Shown here: in pieces, positions 32,702 through 49,500 of the stretch
How the letters are laid out: every line of letters begins with the position of its first letter
How positions within the stretch are numbered: the stretch's first letter is position 1
Assembly (NCBI RefSeq): GCF_050947335.1
Contig: NW_027474073.1
Coordinates: 1-64,000, forward strand
DNA length: 64,000 nucleotides
Direction: 5' to 3'
Source of the DNA: Megachile rotundata
Lineage: Eukaryota; Arthropoda; Insecta; Hymenoptera; Megachilidae
Translations under genes and position numbers: made by a program
The notes under the pieces: model-generated
The model's database searches: none
The model's input: only the letters and a program-made list of their open reading frames with translations
Told to the model about the DNA's origin: nothing

Positions 32702-35700
32702 ATGCAGATATGATCGATAGAACTACAATTACTATACTCATTACTCTTATTATTATCTATCTAACTCATATTATTAGCCATATTATGCTTATATGATCGA
32801 TCGAATGAGAATTACTATACTCACTACTCTTAGTATTATCAATCTAACTCATATTATTAGCCATATTGTGCTTATATGAGCGATAGAACGACAATTACTA
32901 TATTTATTGCACTCACTATTATCAATCTAACTCACATTATTAGCCATATTATGCTTATATGATCGATAGTACGACAATTACTATACTCATTACTCTTATT
33001 ATTATCAATCTAACTCATATTGTTAACCATATTATGCAGATATGATCGATCGAACGACAATTACTATACTTATTACTCTTATTATTATCATTCTAACTCA
33101 TATTATTAACCATATTATGCTTATATGATCGATAGAACGACAGTTACTGTACTTATTATTCTTAGTTTTATCAACCCAACTCATATTATTCGCCATATTA
33201 TGCTTAAATGACCGATAGAACGACAATTACTATACTTATTACTGTTATTATTATCAATCTAACTCATATTATTAGCCATATTATGCTTATATGATCGATG
33301 GAATGAGAATTACTGTACTCACTACTCTTAGTATTATCACTCTAACTCATATTATTAGCCATATTATGCTTATATGATCGATAGAACGACAATTACTATA
33401 CTTATTACTCTTATTATTATGAATCTAACTCATGTTATTAGCCATATTGTGCTAATATGAGCGATAGAACGACAATTACTATATTTATTACACTCACTAT
33501 TATCAATCTAACTCATATTATTAACCATATTATGCAGATATGATCGATAGAACGACAATTACTATACTCATTACTCTTATTATTATCAATCCAACTCATG
33601 CTATTAGCCATATTATGGTTATATGATCGATATAACGACAATTACTATACTTATTACTCTTATTATTATCAATCTAACTCATACTGTTAACCATATTATG
33701 CAGATATGATCGATAGAACGACAATTACTATACTCATTACTCTTATTATTATCAATCTAACTCATATTATTAGCCATATTGTGCTTATATGATCGATAGA
33801 ACGACAATTACTATACTTATTACTCTTATTATTATCAATCTAACTCGTATTATTAGCCATATTATGCTTATATGATCGATAGAACGACAAATACTATACT
33901 TATTACTCTTATTATTATCAATCTAACTCATATTATTAACCATATTATGCTAATATGATCGACAGAACGACAATTACTATACTTATTACACTCACTATTA
34001 TCAATCTAACTCATATTATTGACCATATTATGCAGATATGATCGATAGCACGACATCTACTATACTTATTACTCTTATTATTATCAACCTAACTCATATT
34101 ATTAGCCATATTATGCTTATATGATCGATAGAACGACAATTACTATACTTATTATTCTTATTTTTATCAACCCAACTCATATTATTCGCCATATTATGCT
34201 TAAATGATCGATATAACGACAATTACTATACTTATTACTCTTATTATTATGAATCTTACTCATATTATTAGCCATATTATGCTTATATGATCGATAGAAC
34301 TACAATTACTATACTCATTACTCTTATTATTATCAATCCAATTCATATTATTACCCATATTATGCTGATATGATCGATAGAACGACATTCACTATACTTA
34401 TTACACTCACTATTATCAATCTAACTCATATTATTAACCATATTATGCAGATATGATCGATAGAACGACAATTACTATACTTATTACTCTTATTATTATC
34501 ATTCTAACTCATATTATTAACCATATTATGCTTATATGATCGATAGAACGACAGTTACTATACTTATTATTAATAGTTTTATCAACCCAACTCATATTAT
34601 TTGCCATATTATGCTTAAATGACCGATAGAACGACAATTACTATACTTATTACTCTTATTATTATCAATCTAACTCATATTATTAGCCATATTATGCTTA
34701 AATGATCGATAGAACGACAATTACTATACTTGTTACTGTTATTATTATGAATCTAACGCATATTATTAACCATATTATGCAGATATGATCGATAGAACTA
34801 CAATTACTATACTCATTACTCTTATTATTATCTATCTAACTCATATTATTAGCCATATTATGCTTATATGATCGATCGAATGAGAATTACTATACTCACT
34901 ACTCTTAGTATTATCAATCTAACTCATATTATTAGCCATATTGTGCTTATATGAGCGATAGAACGACAATTACTATATTTATTGCACTCACTATTATCAA
35001 TCTAACTCACATTATTAGCCATATTATGCTTATATGATCGATAGTACGACAATTACTATACTCATTACTCTTATTATTATCAATCTAACTCATATTGTTA
35101 ACCATATTATGCAGATATGATCGATCGAACGACAATTACTATACTTATTACTCTTATTATTATCATTCTAACTCATATTATTAACCATATTATGCTTATA
35201 TGATCGATAGAACGACAGTTACTGTACTTATTATTCTTAGTTTTATCAACCCAACTCATATTATTCGCCATATTATGCTTAAATGACCGATAGAACGACA
35301 ATTACTATACTTATTACTGTTATTATTATCAATCTAACTCATATTATTAGCCATATTATGCTTATATGATCGATAGAACGACAATTACTATACTCATTAC
35401 TCTCACTATTATCAATCCAACTCATATTATTACCCATATTATGCTGATATGATCGATAGAACGACATTCACTATACTTATTACACTCACTATTATCAATC
35501 TAACTCATATTATTAACCATATTATGCAGATATGATCGATAGAACGACAATTACTATACTTATTACTCTTATTATTATCATTCTAACTCATATTATTAAC
35601 CATATTATGCTTATATGATCGATAGAACGACAGTTACTGTACTTATTATTCTTAGTTTTATCAACCCAACTCATATTATTCGCCATATTATGCTTAAATG

Positions 35701-36602
35701 ACCGATAGAACGACAATTACTATACTTATTACTCTTATTATTATCAATCTAACTCATATTATTAGCCATATTATGCTTAAATGATCGATAGAACGACAAT
35801 TACTATACTTATTACTGTTATTATTATGAATCTAACTCATATTATTAACCATATTATACAGATATGATCGATAGAACTACAATTACTATACTTATTACTC
35901 TTATTATTATCAATCCAACTCATATTATTAGCCATATTATGCTTACATGATCGACAGAACGAGAATTACTATACTCACTACCCTTAGTATTATCAATCTA
36001 ACTCATATTATTAGCCATATTATGCTTATATTATCGATAGAACGACAATTCCTATACTTATTACTCTTATTATTATCAATCTAACTCATATTATTAGCCA
36101 TATTATGGTTAAATGATCGATAGAACGACAATTACTATACTTATTACTCTTATTATTATCAATCTAACTCGTATTATTAGCCATATTATGCTTATATGAT
36201 CGATAGAACGACAAATACTATACTTACTACTCTTATTATTATCAATCTAACTCATATTATTAGCCATATTATGCTTATATGATCGATAGAACGACAATTA
36301 CTATACTCACCACTCTTAGTATTATCAATCTAACTCATATTATTATTCATATTATGATTATATGATAGATAGAACGAGAATTACTATACCCACTACTCTT
36401 AGCATTATCAATCTAACTCATATTATTAGCCATATTATGCTTATATTATCGATAGAACGACAATTACTATACTTATTACTGTTATTATTATCAATCTGAC
36501 TCATATTATTAGCCATATTATGCTTAAATGACCGATAGAACGACAATTACTATACTTATTACACTTATTATTATCAATCTAACTCATATTATTAGCCATA
36601 TT

Positions 36603-36685
36603 ATGCTTATATGATCGATAGAACGACAATTACTATACTTATTACTCTTATTATTATCAATCTAACTCATATTATTAGCCATATT
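36603..36685 (+). repeat. Reference monomer (exact consensus copy)
   Basis: This unit matches the majority base at every position and serves as the numbering reference, with A of ATGCTTATATG as position 1. GATC is at 11-14, the palindrome ATCGAT at 12-17, and CpGs at 14-15 and 22-23. Guanines occur only at 3, 11, 15, 19, 23 and 76. Positions 24-75 are a pyrimidine-leaning, G-free stretch built of TTA/ATT-like triplets. The closing CCATATT (77-83) runs into the next ATGC. Another exact copy lies at 56772-56854. The strand shown is that of the sequence as given; a functional orientation is unknown. Confidence 0.95.
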
Positions 36686-38924
36686 GTGCTTATATGAGCG
36701 ATAGATCGACAATTACTATATTTATTGCACTCACTATTATCAATCTAACTCACATTATTCGCCATATTATGCTTATATGATCGATAGTACGACAATTGCT
36801 ATACTCATTACTCTTATTATTATCAATCTAACTCATATTATTAACCATATTATGCAGATATGATCGATCGAACGACAATTACTCTACTTTTTACACTTAT
36901 TATTATCAATCTAACTCATATTATTAGCCATATTATGCTTATATGATCGATAGAACGACAATTACTATACTTATTACTCTTATTATTATGAATCTAACTC
37001 ATATTATTAGCCATATTATGCTTATATTATCGATATAACGACAATTACTATACTTATTACTGTTATTATTATCAATCTTACTCATATTATTAGCCATATT
37101 ATGCTTATATGATCGATAGAATGAGAATTACTATACTCACTACTCTTAGTATTATCACTCTAACTCATATTATTAGCCATATTATGCTTATATGATCGAG
37201 AGAACGACAATTACTATACTTATTACTCTTATTATTATCAATCTAACTCATATTATTAGCCATATTATGCTTATATGATCGATAGAATGAGAATTACTAT
37301 ACTCACTACTCTTAGTATTATCACTCTAACTCATATTATTAGCCTTATTATGCTTATATGATCGATAGAACGACAATTACTGTACTTATTACTCTTATTA
37401 TTATCAATCTAACTCATATTATTAGCCATATTATGCTTATATGATCGATAGAACGAGAATTACTATACTCACTACTCTTAGTATTATCAATCTAACTCAT
37501 ATTATTAGCCATATTATGGTTATATTATCGATAGAACGACAATTACTATACTTATTACTGTTATTATTATGAATCTAACTCATATTATTCACCATATTAT
37601 GCAGATATGATCGATAGAACTACAATTACTATACTCATTACTCTTATTATTATGATTCTTACTCATATTATTAGCCATATTATGCTTATATGATCGATAG
37701 AACTACAATTACTATACTCATTACTCTTATTATTATCAATCCAACTCATATTATTACCCATATTATGCTGATATGATCGATAGAACGACATTCACTATAC
37801 TTATTACACTCACTATTATCAATCTAACTCATATTATTAACCATATTATTCAGATATGATCGATAGAACGACAATTACTATACTTATTACTCTTATTATT
37901 ATCATTCTAACTCATATTATTAGCCATATTATGGTTAAATGATCGATAGAACGACAATTACTATACTTATTACTCTTATTATTATCAATCTAACTCGTAT
38001 TATTAGCCATATTATGCTTATATGATCGATAGAACGACAAATACTATACTTACTACTCTTATTATTATCAATCTAACTCATATTATTAACCATATTATGC
38101 AGATATGATCGATAGAACTACAATTACTATACTCATTACTCTTAGTATTATCAATCTAACTCATATTATTAGCCATATTATGATTATATGATCGATAGAA
38201 CGACGAATACTATACTTATTACTCTTATTATTATCAATCTAACTCATATTATTAGCTATATTATGGTTAAATGATCGATAGAACGACAATTACTATACTT
38301 ATTACTCTTATTATTATCAATCTAACTCGTATTATTAGCCATATTATGCTTATATGATCGATAGAACGACAATTACTGTACTCACTACTCTTAGTATTAT
38401 CAATCTAACTCATATTATTAGCCATATTATGCTTATATTATCGATAGAACGACAATTACTGTACTTATTACTGCTATTATTATCAATCTAACTCATATTA
38501 TTAGCCATATTATGCTTATATGATCGATGGAATGAGAATTACTGTACTCACTACTCTTAGTATTATCACTCTAACTCATATTATTAGCCATATTATGCTT
38601 ATATGATCGATAGAACGACAATTACTATACTTATTACTCTTATTATTATGAATCTAACTCATGTTATTAGCCATATTGTGCTAATATGAGCGATAGAACG
38701 ACGATTACTATATTTATTACACTCACTATTATCAATCTAACTCATATTATTAACCATATTATGCAGATATGATCGATAGAACGACAATTACTATACTCAT
38801 TACTCTTATTATTATCAATCCAACTCATGCTATTAGCCATATTATGGTTATATGATCGATATAACGACAATTACTATACTTATTACTCTTATTATTATCA
38901 ATCTAACTCATACTGTTAACCATA

Positions 38925-41900
38925 TTATGCTTATATGATCGATAGAACGAGAATTACTATACTCACTACTCGTAGTATTATCAATCTAACTCATATTATT
39001 AGCCATATTATGGTTATATTATCGATAGAATGACAATTACTATACTTATTACTGTTATTATTATGAATCTAACTCATATTATTAACCATATTATGCAGAT
39101 ATGATCGATAGAACGAGAATTACTATACTCACTACTCTTAGTATTATCAATCTAACTCATATTATTAGCCATATTATGGTTATATTATCGATAGAACGAC
39201 AATTACTATACTTATTACTGTTATTATTATGAATCTAACTCATATTATTAACCATATTATGCAGATATGATCGATAGGACTACAATTACTATACTCATTA
39301 CTCTTATTATTATCTATCTAACTCATATTATTAGCCATATTATGCTTATATGATCGATAGAACTACAATTACTATACTTATTACTCTTATTATTATCAAT
39401 CCAACTCATATTATTAGCCATATTATGCTTATATGATCGATAGAACGAGAATTACTATACTCACTACCCTTAGTATTATCAATCTAACTCATATTATTAG
39501 CCATATTATGCTTATATTATCGATAGAACGACTATTACTATACTTATTACTCTTATTATTATCAATCTAACTCATATTATTAGCCATATTATGGTTAAAT
39601 GATCGATAGAACGACAATTACTATACTTATTACTCTTATTATTATCAATCTAACTCGTATTATTAGCCATATTATGCTTATATGATCGATAGAACGACAA
39701 ATACTATACTTACTACTCTTATTATTATCAATCTAACTCATATTATTAGCCATATTATGCTTATATGATCGATAGAACGACAATTGCTATACTTATTACT
39801 CTTATTATTATCAATCTAACTCATATTATTAGCCATATTATGGTTAAATGATCGATAGAACGACAATTACTATACTTATTACTCTTATTATTATGAATCT
39901 AACTCGTATTATTAGCCATATTATGCTTATATGATCGATAGAACGACAAATACTATACTTACTACTCTTATTATTATCAATCTAACTCATATTATTAGCC
40001 ATATTATGCTTATATGATCGATAGAACGACAATTACTATACTCACTACTCTTAGTATTTTCAATCTAACTCATATTATTAGCCATATTATTATTATATGA
40101 TCGATAGAACGAGAATTACTCTACTCACTACTCTTAGTATTATCAATCTAACTCATATTATTAGCCATATTATGCTTATATTATCGATAGGACGACTTTT
40201 ACTATACTTATTACTCTTATTATTATCAATCTAACTCATATTATTAGCCATATTATGGTTAAATGATCGATAGAACGACAATTACTATACTTATTACTCT
40301 TATTATTATCAATCTAACTCGTATTATTAGCCATATTATGCTTATATGATCGATAGAACGACAAATACTATACTTACTACTCTTATTATTATCAATCTAA
40401 CTCATATTATTAGCCATATTATGCTTATATGATCGATAGAACGACAATTGCTATACTTATTACTCTTATTATTATCAATCTAACTCATATTATTAGCCAT
40501 ATTATGGTTAAATGATCGATAGAACGACAATTACTATACTTATTACTCTTATTATTATCAATCTAACTCGTATTATTAGCCATATTATGCTTATATGATC
40601 GATAGAACGACAAATACTATACTTACTACTCCTATTATTATCAATCTAACTCATATTATTAGCCATATTATGCTTATATGATCGATAGAACGACAATTAC
40701 TATACTCACTACTCTTAGTATTTTCAATCTAACTCATATTATTAGCCATATTATTATTATATGATCGATAGAACGAGAATTACTCTACTCACTACTCTTA
40801 GTATTATCAATCTAACTCATATTATTAGCCATATTATGCTTATATTATCGATAGAACGACAATTACTATACTTATTACTGTTATTATTATAAATCTTACT
40901 CATATTATTAGCCATATTATGCTTAAATGACCGATAGAACGACAATTACTATACTTATTACTCTTATTATTATTAATCTAACTCATATTATTACCCATAT
41001 TATGCTGATATGATCGATAGAACGACAAATACTATACTTATTACTCTTATTATTATCAATCTAACTCATATTATTAACCATATTATGCAGATATGTTAGA
41101 TAGAACGACAATTACTATACTTATTACTCTTATTATTATCATTCTAACTCATATTATTAACCATATTATGCTTATATGATCGATAGAACGACAGTTACTA
41201 TACTTATTACTCTTATTATTATCAATCTAACTCGTATTATTAGCCATATTATGCTTATATGATCGATAGAACGACAATTACTGTACTCACTACTCTTAGT
41301 GTTATCAATCTAACTCATATTATTAGCCATATTATGCTTATATGATCGATGGAATGAGAATTACTGTACTCACTACTCTTAGTATTATCACTCTAACTCA
41401 TATTATTAGCCATATTATGCTTATATGATCGATAGAACGACAATTACTATACTTATTACTCTTATTATTATGAATCTAACTCATGTTATTAGCCATATTG
41501 TGCTAATATGAGCGATAGAACGACAATTACTATATTTATTACACTCACTATTATCAATCTAACTCATATTATTAACCATATTATGCAGATATGATCGATA
41601 GAACGACAATTACTATACTCATTACTCTTATTATTATCAATCCAACTCATGCTATTAGCCATATTATGGTTATATGATCGATATAACGACAATTACTATA
41701 CTTATTACTCTTATTATTATCAATCTAACTCATACTGTTAACCATATTATGCAGATATGATCGATAGAACGACAATTACTATACTCATTACTCTTATTAT
41801 TATCAATCTAACTCATATTATTAGCCATATTGTGCTTATATGATCGATAGAACGACAATTACTATACTTATTACTCTTATTATTATCAATCTAACTCGTA

Positions 41901-44900
41901 TTATTAGCCATATTATGCTTATATGATCGATAGAACGACAAATACTATACTTATTACTCTTATTATTATCAATCTAACTCATATTATTAACCATATTATG
42001 CTAATATGATCGACAGAACGACAATTACTACACTTATTACACTCACTATTATCAATCTAACTCATATTATTGACCATATTATGCAGATATGATCGATAGC
42101 ACGACATCTACTATACTTATTACTCTTATTATTATCAACCTAACTCATATTATTAGCCATATTATGCTTACATGATCGATAGAACGACAATTACTATACT
42201 TATTATTCTTATTTTTATCAACCCAACTCATATTATTCGCCATATTATGCTTAAATGATCGATAGAACGACAATTACTATACTTATTACTCTTATTATTA
42301 TGAATCTTACTCATATTATTAGCCATGTTATGCTTATATGATCGATAGAACTACAATTACTATACTCATTACTCTTATTATTATCAATCCAACTCATATT
42401 ATTACCCATATTATGCTGATATGATCGATAGAACGACATTCACTATACTTATTACACTCACTATTATCAATCTAACTCACATTATTAACCATATTATGCA
42501 GATATGATCGATAGAACGACAATTACTATACTTATTACTCTTATTATTATCATTCTAACTCATATTATTAACCATATTATGCTTATATGATCGATAGAAC
42601 GACAATTACTATACTTATTACTGTTATTATTATCAATCTAACTCATATTATTAGCCATATTATGCTTATATGATCGATAGAATGAGAATTACTATACTCA
42701 CTACTCTTAGTATTATCACTCTAACTCATATTATTAGCCTTATTATGCTTATATGATCGATAGAACGACAATTACTGTACTTATTACTCTTATTATTATC
42801 AATCTAACTCATATTATTAGCCATATTATGCTTATATGATCGATAGAACGAGAATTACTATACTCACTACTCTTAGTATTATCAATCTAACTCATATTAT
42901 TAGCCATATTATGGTTATATTATCGATAGAACGACAATTACTATACTTATTACTGTTATTATTATGAATCTAACTCATATTATTAACCATATTATGCAGA
43001 TATGATCGATAGAACGAGAATTACTATACTCACTACTCTTAGTATTATCAATCTAACTCATATTATTAGCCATATTATGGTTATATTATCGATAGAACGA
43101 CAATTACTATACTTATTACTGTTATTATTATGAATCTAACTCATATTATTAACCATATTATGCAGATATGATCGATAGGACTACAATTACTATACTCATT
43201 ACTCTTATTATTATCTATCTAACTCATATTATTAGCCATATTATGCTTATATGATCGATAGAACTACAATTACTATACTTATTACTCTTATTATTATCAA
43301 TCCAACTCATATTATTAGCCATATTATGCTTATATGATCGATAGAACGAGAATTACTATACTCACTACCCTTAGTATTATCAATCTAACTCATATTATTA
43401 GCCATATTATGCTTATATTATCGATAGAACGACTATTACTATACTTATTACTCTTATTATTATCAATCTAACTCATATTATTAGCCATATTATGGTTAAA
43501 TGATCGATAGAACGACAATTACTATACTTATTACTCTTATTATTATCAATCTAACTCGTATTATTAGCCATATTATGCTTATATGATCGATAGAACGACA
43601 AATACTATACTTACTACTCTTATTATTATCAATCTAACTCATATTATTAGCCATATTATGCTTATATGATCGATAGAACGACAATTGCTATACTTATTAC
43701 TCTTATTATTATCAATCTAACTCATATTATTAGCCATATTATGGTTAAATGATCGATAGAACGACAATTACTATACTTATTACTCTTATTATTATGAATC
43801 TAACTCGTATTATTAGCCATATTATGCTTATATGATCGATAGAACGACAAATACTATACTTACTACTCTTATTATTATCAATCTAACTTATATTATTAGC
43901 CATATTATGCTTATATGATCGATAGAACGACAATTACTATACTCACTACTCTTAGTATTTTCAATCTAACTCATATTATTAGCCATATTATTATTATATG
44001 ATCGATAGAACGAGAATTACTCTACTCACTACTCTTAGTATTATCAATCTAACTCATATTATTAGCCATATTATGCTTATATTATCGATAGGACGACTTT
44101 CACTATACTTATTACTCTTATTATTATCAATCTAACTCATATTATTAGCCATATTATGGTTAAATGATCGATAGAACGACAATTACTATACTTATTACTC
44201 TTATTATTATCAATCTAACTCGTATTATTAGCCATATTATGCTTATATGATCGATAGAACGACAAATACTATACTTACTACTCTTATTATTATCAATCTA
44301 ACTCATATTATTAGCCATATTATGCTTATATGATCGATAGAACGACAATTGCTATACTTATTACTCTTATTATTATCAATCTAACTCATATTATTAGCCA
44401 TATTATAGTTAAATGATCGATAGAACGACAATTACTATACTTATTACTCTTATTATTATCAATCTAACTCGTATTATTAGCCATATTATGCTTATATGAT
44501 CGATAGAACGACAAATACTATACTTACTACTCCTATTATTATCAATCTAACTCATATTATTAGCCATATTATGCTTATATTATCGATAGAACGACAATTA
44601 CTATACTTATTACTGTTATTATTATAAATCTTACTCATATTATTAGCCATATTATGCTTAAATGACCGATAGAACGACAATTACTATACTTATTACTCTT
44701 ATTATTATTAATCTAACTCATATTATTACCCATATTATGCTGATATGATCGATAGAACGACAAATACTATACTTATTACTCTTATTATTATCAATCTAAC
44801 TCATATTATTAACCATATTATGCAGATATGATCGATAGAACGACAATTACTATACTTATTACTCTTATTATTATCATTCTAACTCATATTATTAACCATA

Positions 44901-46562
44901 TTATGCTTATATGATCGATAGAACGACAGTTACTATACTTATTACTCTTATTATTATCAATCTAACTGGTATTATTAGCCATATTATGCTTAAATGATCG
45001 ATAGAACGACAATTACTATACTTATTACTGTTATTATTATGAATCCAACTCATAATATTAACCATATTATGCAGATATGATCGATAGAACTACAATTACT
45101 ATACTCATTACTCTTATTATTATCTATCTAACTCATATTATTAGCCATATTATGCTTATATTATCGATAGAACGACGAATACTATACTTATTACTCTTAT
45201 TATTATCAATCTAACTCATATTATTAGCTATATTATGGTTAAATGATCGATAGAACGACAATTACTATACTTATTACTCTTATTATTATCAATCTAACTC
45301 GTATTATTAGCCATATTATGCTTATATGATCGATAGAACGACAATTACTGTACTCACTACTCATAGTATTATCAATCTAACTCATATTATTAGCCATATT
45401 ATGCTTATATTATCGATAGAACGACAATTACTGTACTTATTACTGCTATTATTATCAATCTAACTCATATTATTAGCCATATTATGCTTATATGATCGAT
45501 GGAATGAGAATTACTGTACTCACTACTCTTAGTATTATCACTCTAACTCATATTATTAGCCATATTATGGTTAAATGATCGATAGAACGACAATTACTAT
45601 ACTTATTACTCTTATTATTATCAATCTAACTCGTATTATTAGCCATATTATGCTTATATGATCGATAGAACGACAATTACTGTACTCACTACTCTTAGTA
45701 TTATCAATCTAACTCATATTATTAGCCATATTATGCTTATATTATCGATAGAACGACAATTACTGTACTTATTACTGCTATTATTATCAATCTAACTCAT
45801 ATTATTAGCCATATTATGCTTATATGATGGATGGAATGAGAATTACTGTACTCACTACTCTTAGTATTATCACTCTAACTCATATTATTAGCCATATTAT
45901 GCTTATATGATCGATAGAACGACAATTACTATACTTATTACTCTTATTATTATGAATCTAACTCATGTTATTAGCCATATTGTGCTAATATGAGCGATAG
46001 AACGACAATTACTATATTTATTACACTCACTATTATCAATCTAACTCATATTATTAACCATATTATGCAGATATGATCGATAGAACGACAATTACTATAC
46101 TCATTACTCTTATTATTATCAATCCAACTCATGCTATTAGCCATATTATGGTTATATGATCGATATAACGACAATTACTATACTTATTACTGTTATTATT
46201 ATCAATCTAACTCATACTGTTAACCATATTATGCAGATATGATCGATAGAACGACAATTACTATACTCATTACTCTTATTATTATCAATCTAACTCATAT
46301 TATTAGCCATATTGTGCTTATATGATCGATAGAACGACAATTACTATACTTATTACTCTTATTATTATCAATCTAACTCATATTATTAACCATATTATGC
46401 TAATATGATCGACAGAACGACAATTACTATACTTATTACACTCACTATTATCAATCTAACTCATATTATTGACCATATTATGCAGATATGATCGATAGCA
46501 CGACATCTACTATACTTATTACTCTTATTATTATCAACCTAACTCATATTATTAGCCATATT
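38925..46562 (+). repeat. Higher-order repeat, copy 4
   Basis: This follows copy 3 from about 23820 to 30793. The offset is 15,105 (182 monomers minus the 1-bp deletion) up to about 41,270, then 15,022, then 15,188 near 42,200, then 15,852 from about 44,530 and 15,769 at the right edge. Each step is a whole number of monomers. It keeps the two monomers that copy 3 lost (near 41500), has eight more around 43,700-44,500 and has lost one near 46380. Rare shared markers include ACTCATAGT at 29507 and 45359. Private changes include AACTGGTATT near 44962 and a TGATGGATGG unit near 45827. The left boundary is approximate. Confidence 0.83.
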
Positions 46563-49500
46563 ATGCTTATATGATCGATAGAACGACAATTACTATACTT
46601 ATTATTCTTATTTTTATCAACCCAACTCATATTATTCGCCATATTATGCTTAAATGATCGATATAACGACAATTACTATACTTATTACTCTTATTATTAT
46701 GAATCTTACTCATATTATTAGCCATATTATGCTTATATGATCGATAGAACTACAATTACTATACTCATTACTCTTATTATTATCAATCCAATTCATATTA
46801 TTACCCATATTATGCTGATATGATCGATAGAACGACATTCACTATACTCATTACACTCACTATTATCAATCTAACTCATATTATTAACCATATTATGCAG
46901 ATATGATCGATAGAACGACAATTACTATACTTATTACTCTTATTATTATCATTCTAACTCATATTATTAACCATATTATGCTTATATGATCGATAGAACG
47001 ACAGTTACTATACTTATTATTAATAGTTTTATCAACCCAACTCATATTATTTGCCATATTATGCTTAAATGACCGATAGAACGACAATTACTATACTTAT
47101 TACTCTTATTATTATCAATCTAACTCATATTATTAGCCATATTATGCTTAAATGATCGATAGAACGACAATTACTATACTTGTTACTGTTATTATTATGA
47201 ATCTAACGCATATTATTAACCATATTATGCAGATATGATCGATAGAACTACAATTACTATACTCATTACTCTTATTATTATCTATCTAACTCATATTATT
47301 AGCCATATTAGGCTTATATGATCGATCGAATGAGAATTACTATACTCACTACTCTTAGTATTATCAATCTAACTCATATTATTAGCCATATTGTGCTTAT
47401 ATGAGCGATAGAACGACAATTACTATATTTATTGCACTCACTATTATCAATCTAACTCACATTATTAGCCATATTATGCTTATATGATCGATAGTACGAC
47501 AATTACTATACTCATTACTCTTATTATTATCAATCTAACTCATATTGTTAACCATATTATGCAGATATGATCGATCGAACGACAATTACTATACTTATTA
47601 CTGTTATTATTATCAATCTAACTCATATTATTAGCCATATTATGCTTATATGATCGATAGAACGACAATTACTATACTCATTACTCTCACTATTATCAAT
47701 CCAACTCATATTATTACCCATATTATGCTGATATGATCGATAGAACGACATTCACTATACTTATTACACTCACTATTATCAATCTAACTCATATTATTAA
47801 CCATATTATGCAGATATGATCGATAGAACGACAATTACTATACTTATTACTCTTATTATTATCATTCTAACTCATATTATTAACCATATTATGCTTATAT
47901 GATCGATAGAACGACAGTTACTGTACTTATTATTCTTAGTTTTATCAACCCAACTCATATTATTCGCCATATTATGCTTAAATGACCGATAGAACGACAA
48001 TTACTATACTTATTACTCTTATTATTATCAATCTAACTCATAGTATTAGCCATATTATGCTTAAATGATCGATAGAACGACAATTACTATACTTATTACT
48101 GTTATTATTATGAATCTAACTCATATTATTAACCATATTATACAGATATGATCGATAGAACTACAATTACTATACTTATTACTCTTATTATTATCAATCC
48201 AACTCATATTATTAGCCATATTATGCTTACATGATCGACAGAACGAGAATTACTATACTCACTACCCTTAGTATTATCAATCTAACTCATATTATTAGCC
48301 ATATTATGCTTATATTATCGATAGAACGACAATTCCTATACTTATTACTCTTATTATTATCAATCTAACTCATATTATTAGCCATATTATGGTTAAATGA
48401 TCGATAGAACGACAATTACTATACTTATTACTCTTATTATTATCAATCTAACTCGTATTATTAGCCATATTATGCTTATATGATCGATAGAACGACAAAT
48501 ACTATACTTACTACTCTTATTATTATCAATCTAACTCATATTATTAGCCATATTATGCTTATATGATCGATAGAACGACAATTACTATACTCACCACTCT
48601 TAGTATTATCAATCTAACTCATATTATTATTCATATTATGATTATATGATAGATAGAACGAGAATTACTATACCCACTACTCTTAGCATTATCAATCTAA
48701 CTCATATTATTAGCCATATTATGCTTATATTATCGATAGAACGACAATTACTATACTTATTACTGTTATTATTATCAATCTGACTCATATTATTAGCCAT
48801 ATTATGCTTAAATGACCGATAGAACGACAATTACTATACTTATTACACTTATTATTATCAATCTAACTCATATTATTAGCCATATTATGCTTATATGATC
48901 GATAGAACGACAATTACTATACTTATTACTCTTATTATTATCAATCTAACTCATATTATTAGCCATATTGTGCTTATATGAGCGATAGAATGACAATTAC
49001 TATATTTATTGCACTCACTATTATCAATCTAACTCACATTATTCGCCATATTATGCTTATATGATCGATAGTACGACAATTACTATACTCATTACTCTTA
49101 TTATTATCAATCTAACTCATATTATTAACCATATTATGCAGATATGATCGATCGAACGACAATTACTCTACCTTTTACACTTATTATTATCAATCTAACT
49201 CATATTATTAGCCATATTATGCTTATATGATCGATAGAACGACAATTACTATACTTATTACTCTTATTATTATGAATCTAACTCATATTATTAGCCATAT
49301 TATGCTTATATTATCGATATAACGACAATTACTATACTTATTACTGTTATTATTATCAATCTTACTCATATTATTAGCCATATTATGCTTATATGATCGA
49401 TAGAATGAGAATTACTATACTCACTACTCTTAGTATTATCACTCTAACTCATATTATTAGCCATATTATGCTTATAAGATCGAGAGAACGACAATTACTA

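Larger units (their letters stand above)
30794..38087 (+). repeat. Second block family, copy 1
   Basis: From 30794 the order of variants departs from copy 2 of the main higher-order unit. It introduces markers not seen earlier: TTAATAGTTTTATC (near 31247, 32491 and 34568), ACTTGTTACTG, ATCTAACGCAT, GATCGATCGAATGAG, CTCACCACTC (36306) and the TTTTTACAC unit (36887). From 34113 onward the same order reappears at 46563-50371 with an offset of 12,450 and then 12,284. Part of it appears again at 54700-56440. The right edge is set where the copies diverge, at 38087 and 50371. Confidence 0.82.

Noticed and set aside
36613..36635. CENP-B box in the monomer
   Set aside because: On the reverse strand GTCG..TTCT.A.TC resembles the first half of the NTTCGNNNNANNCGGGN core, but the essential CGGG half is replaced by GATC. 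No variant monomer I looked at fits better.
36677..36693. Hairpin or terminator at the monomer junction (CATATTATG dyad)
   Set aside because: The arms are only 4 bp with a 1-nt centre and do not extend; this is too weak for a functional stem and is expected in A+T-rich DNA.
44957..44975. Private single-base changes (for example AACTGGTATT here, GAACGGGAATT near 14705, TGATGGATGG near 45827) as functional sites
   Set aside because: They are isolated substitutions in single monomers, best read as recent mutations or base-call errors. They are useful only as markers of individual copies.
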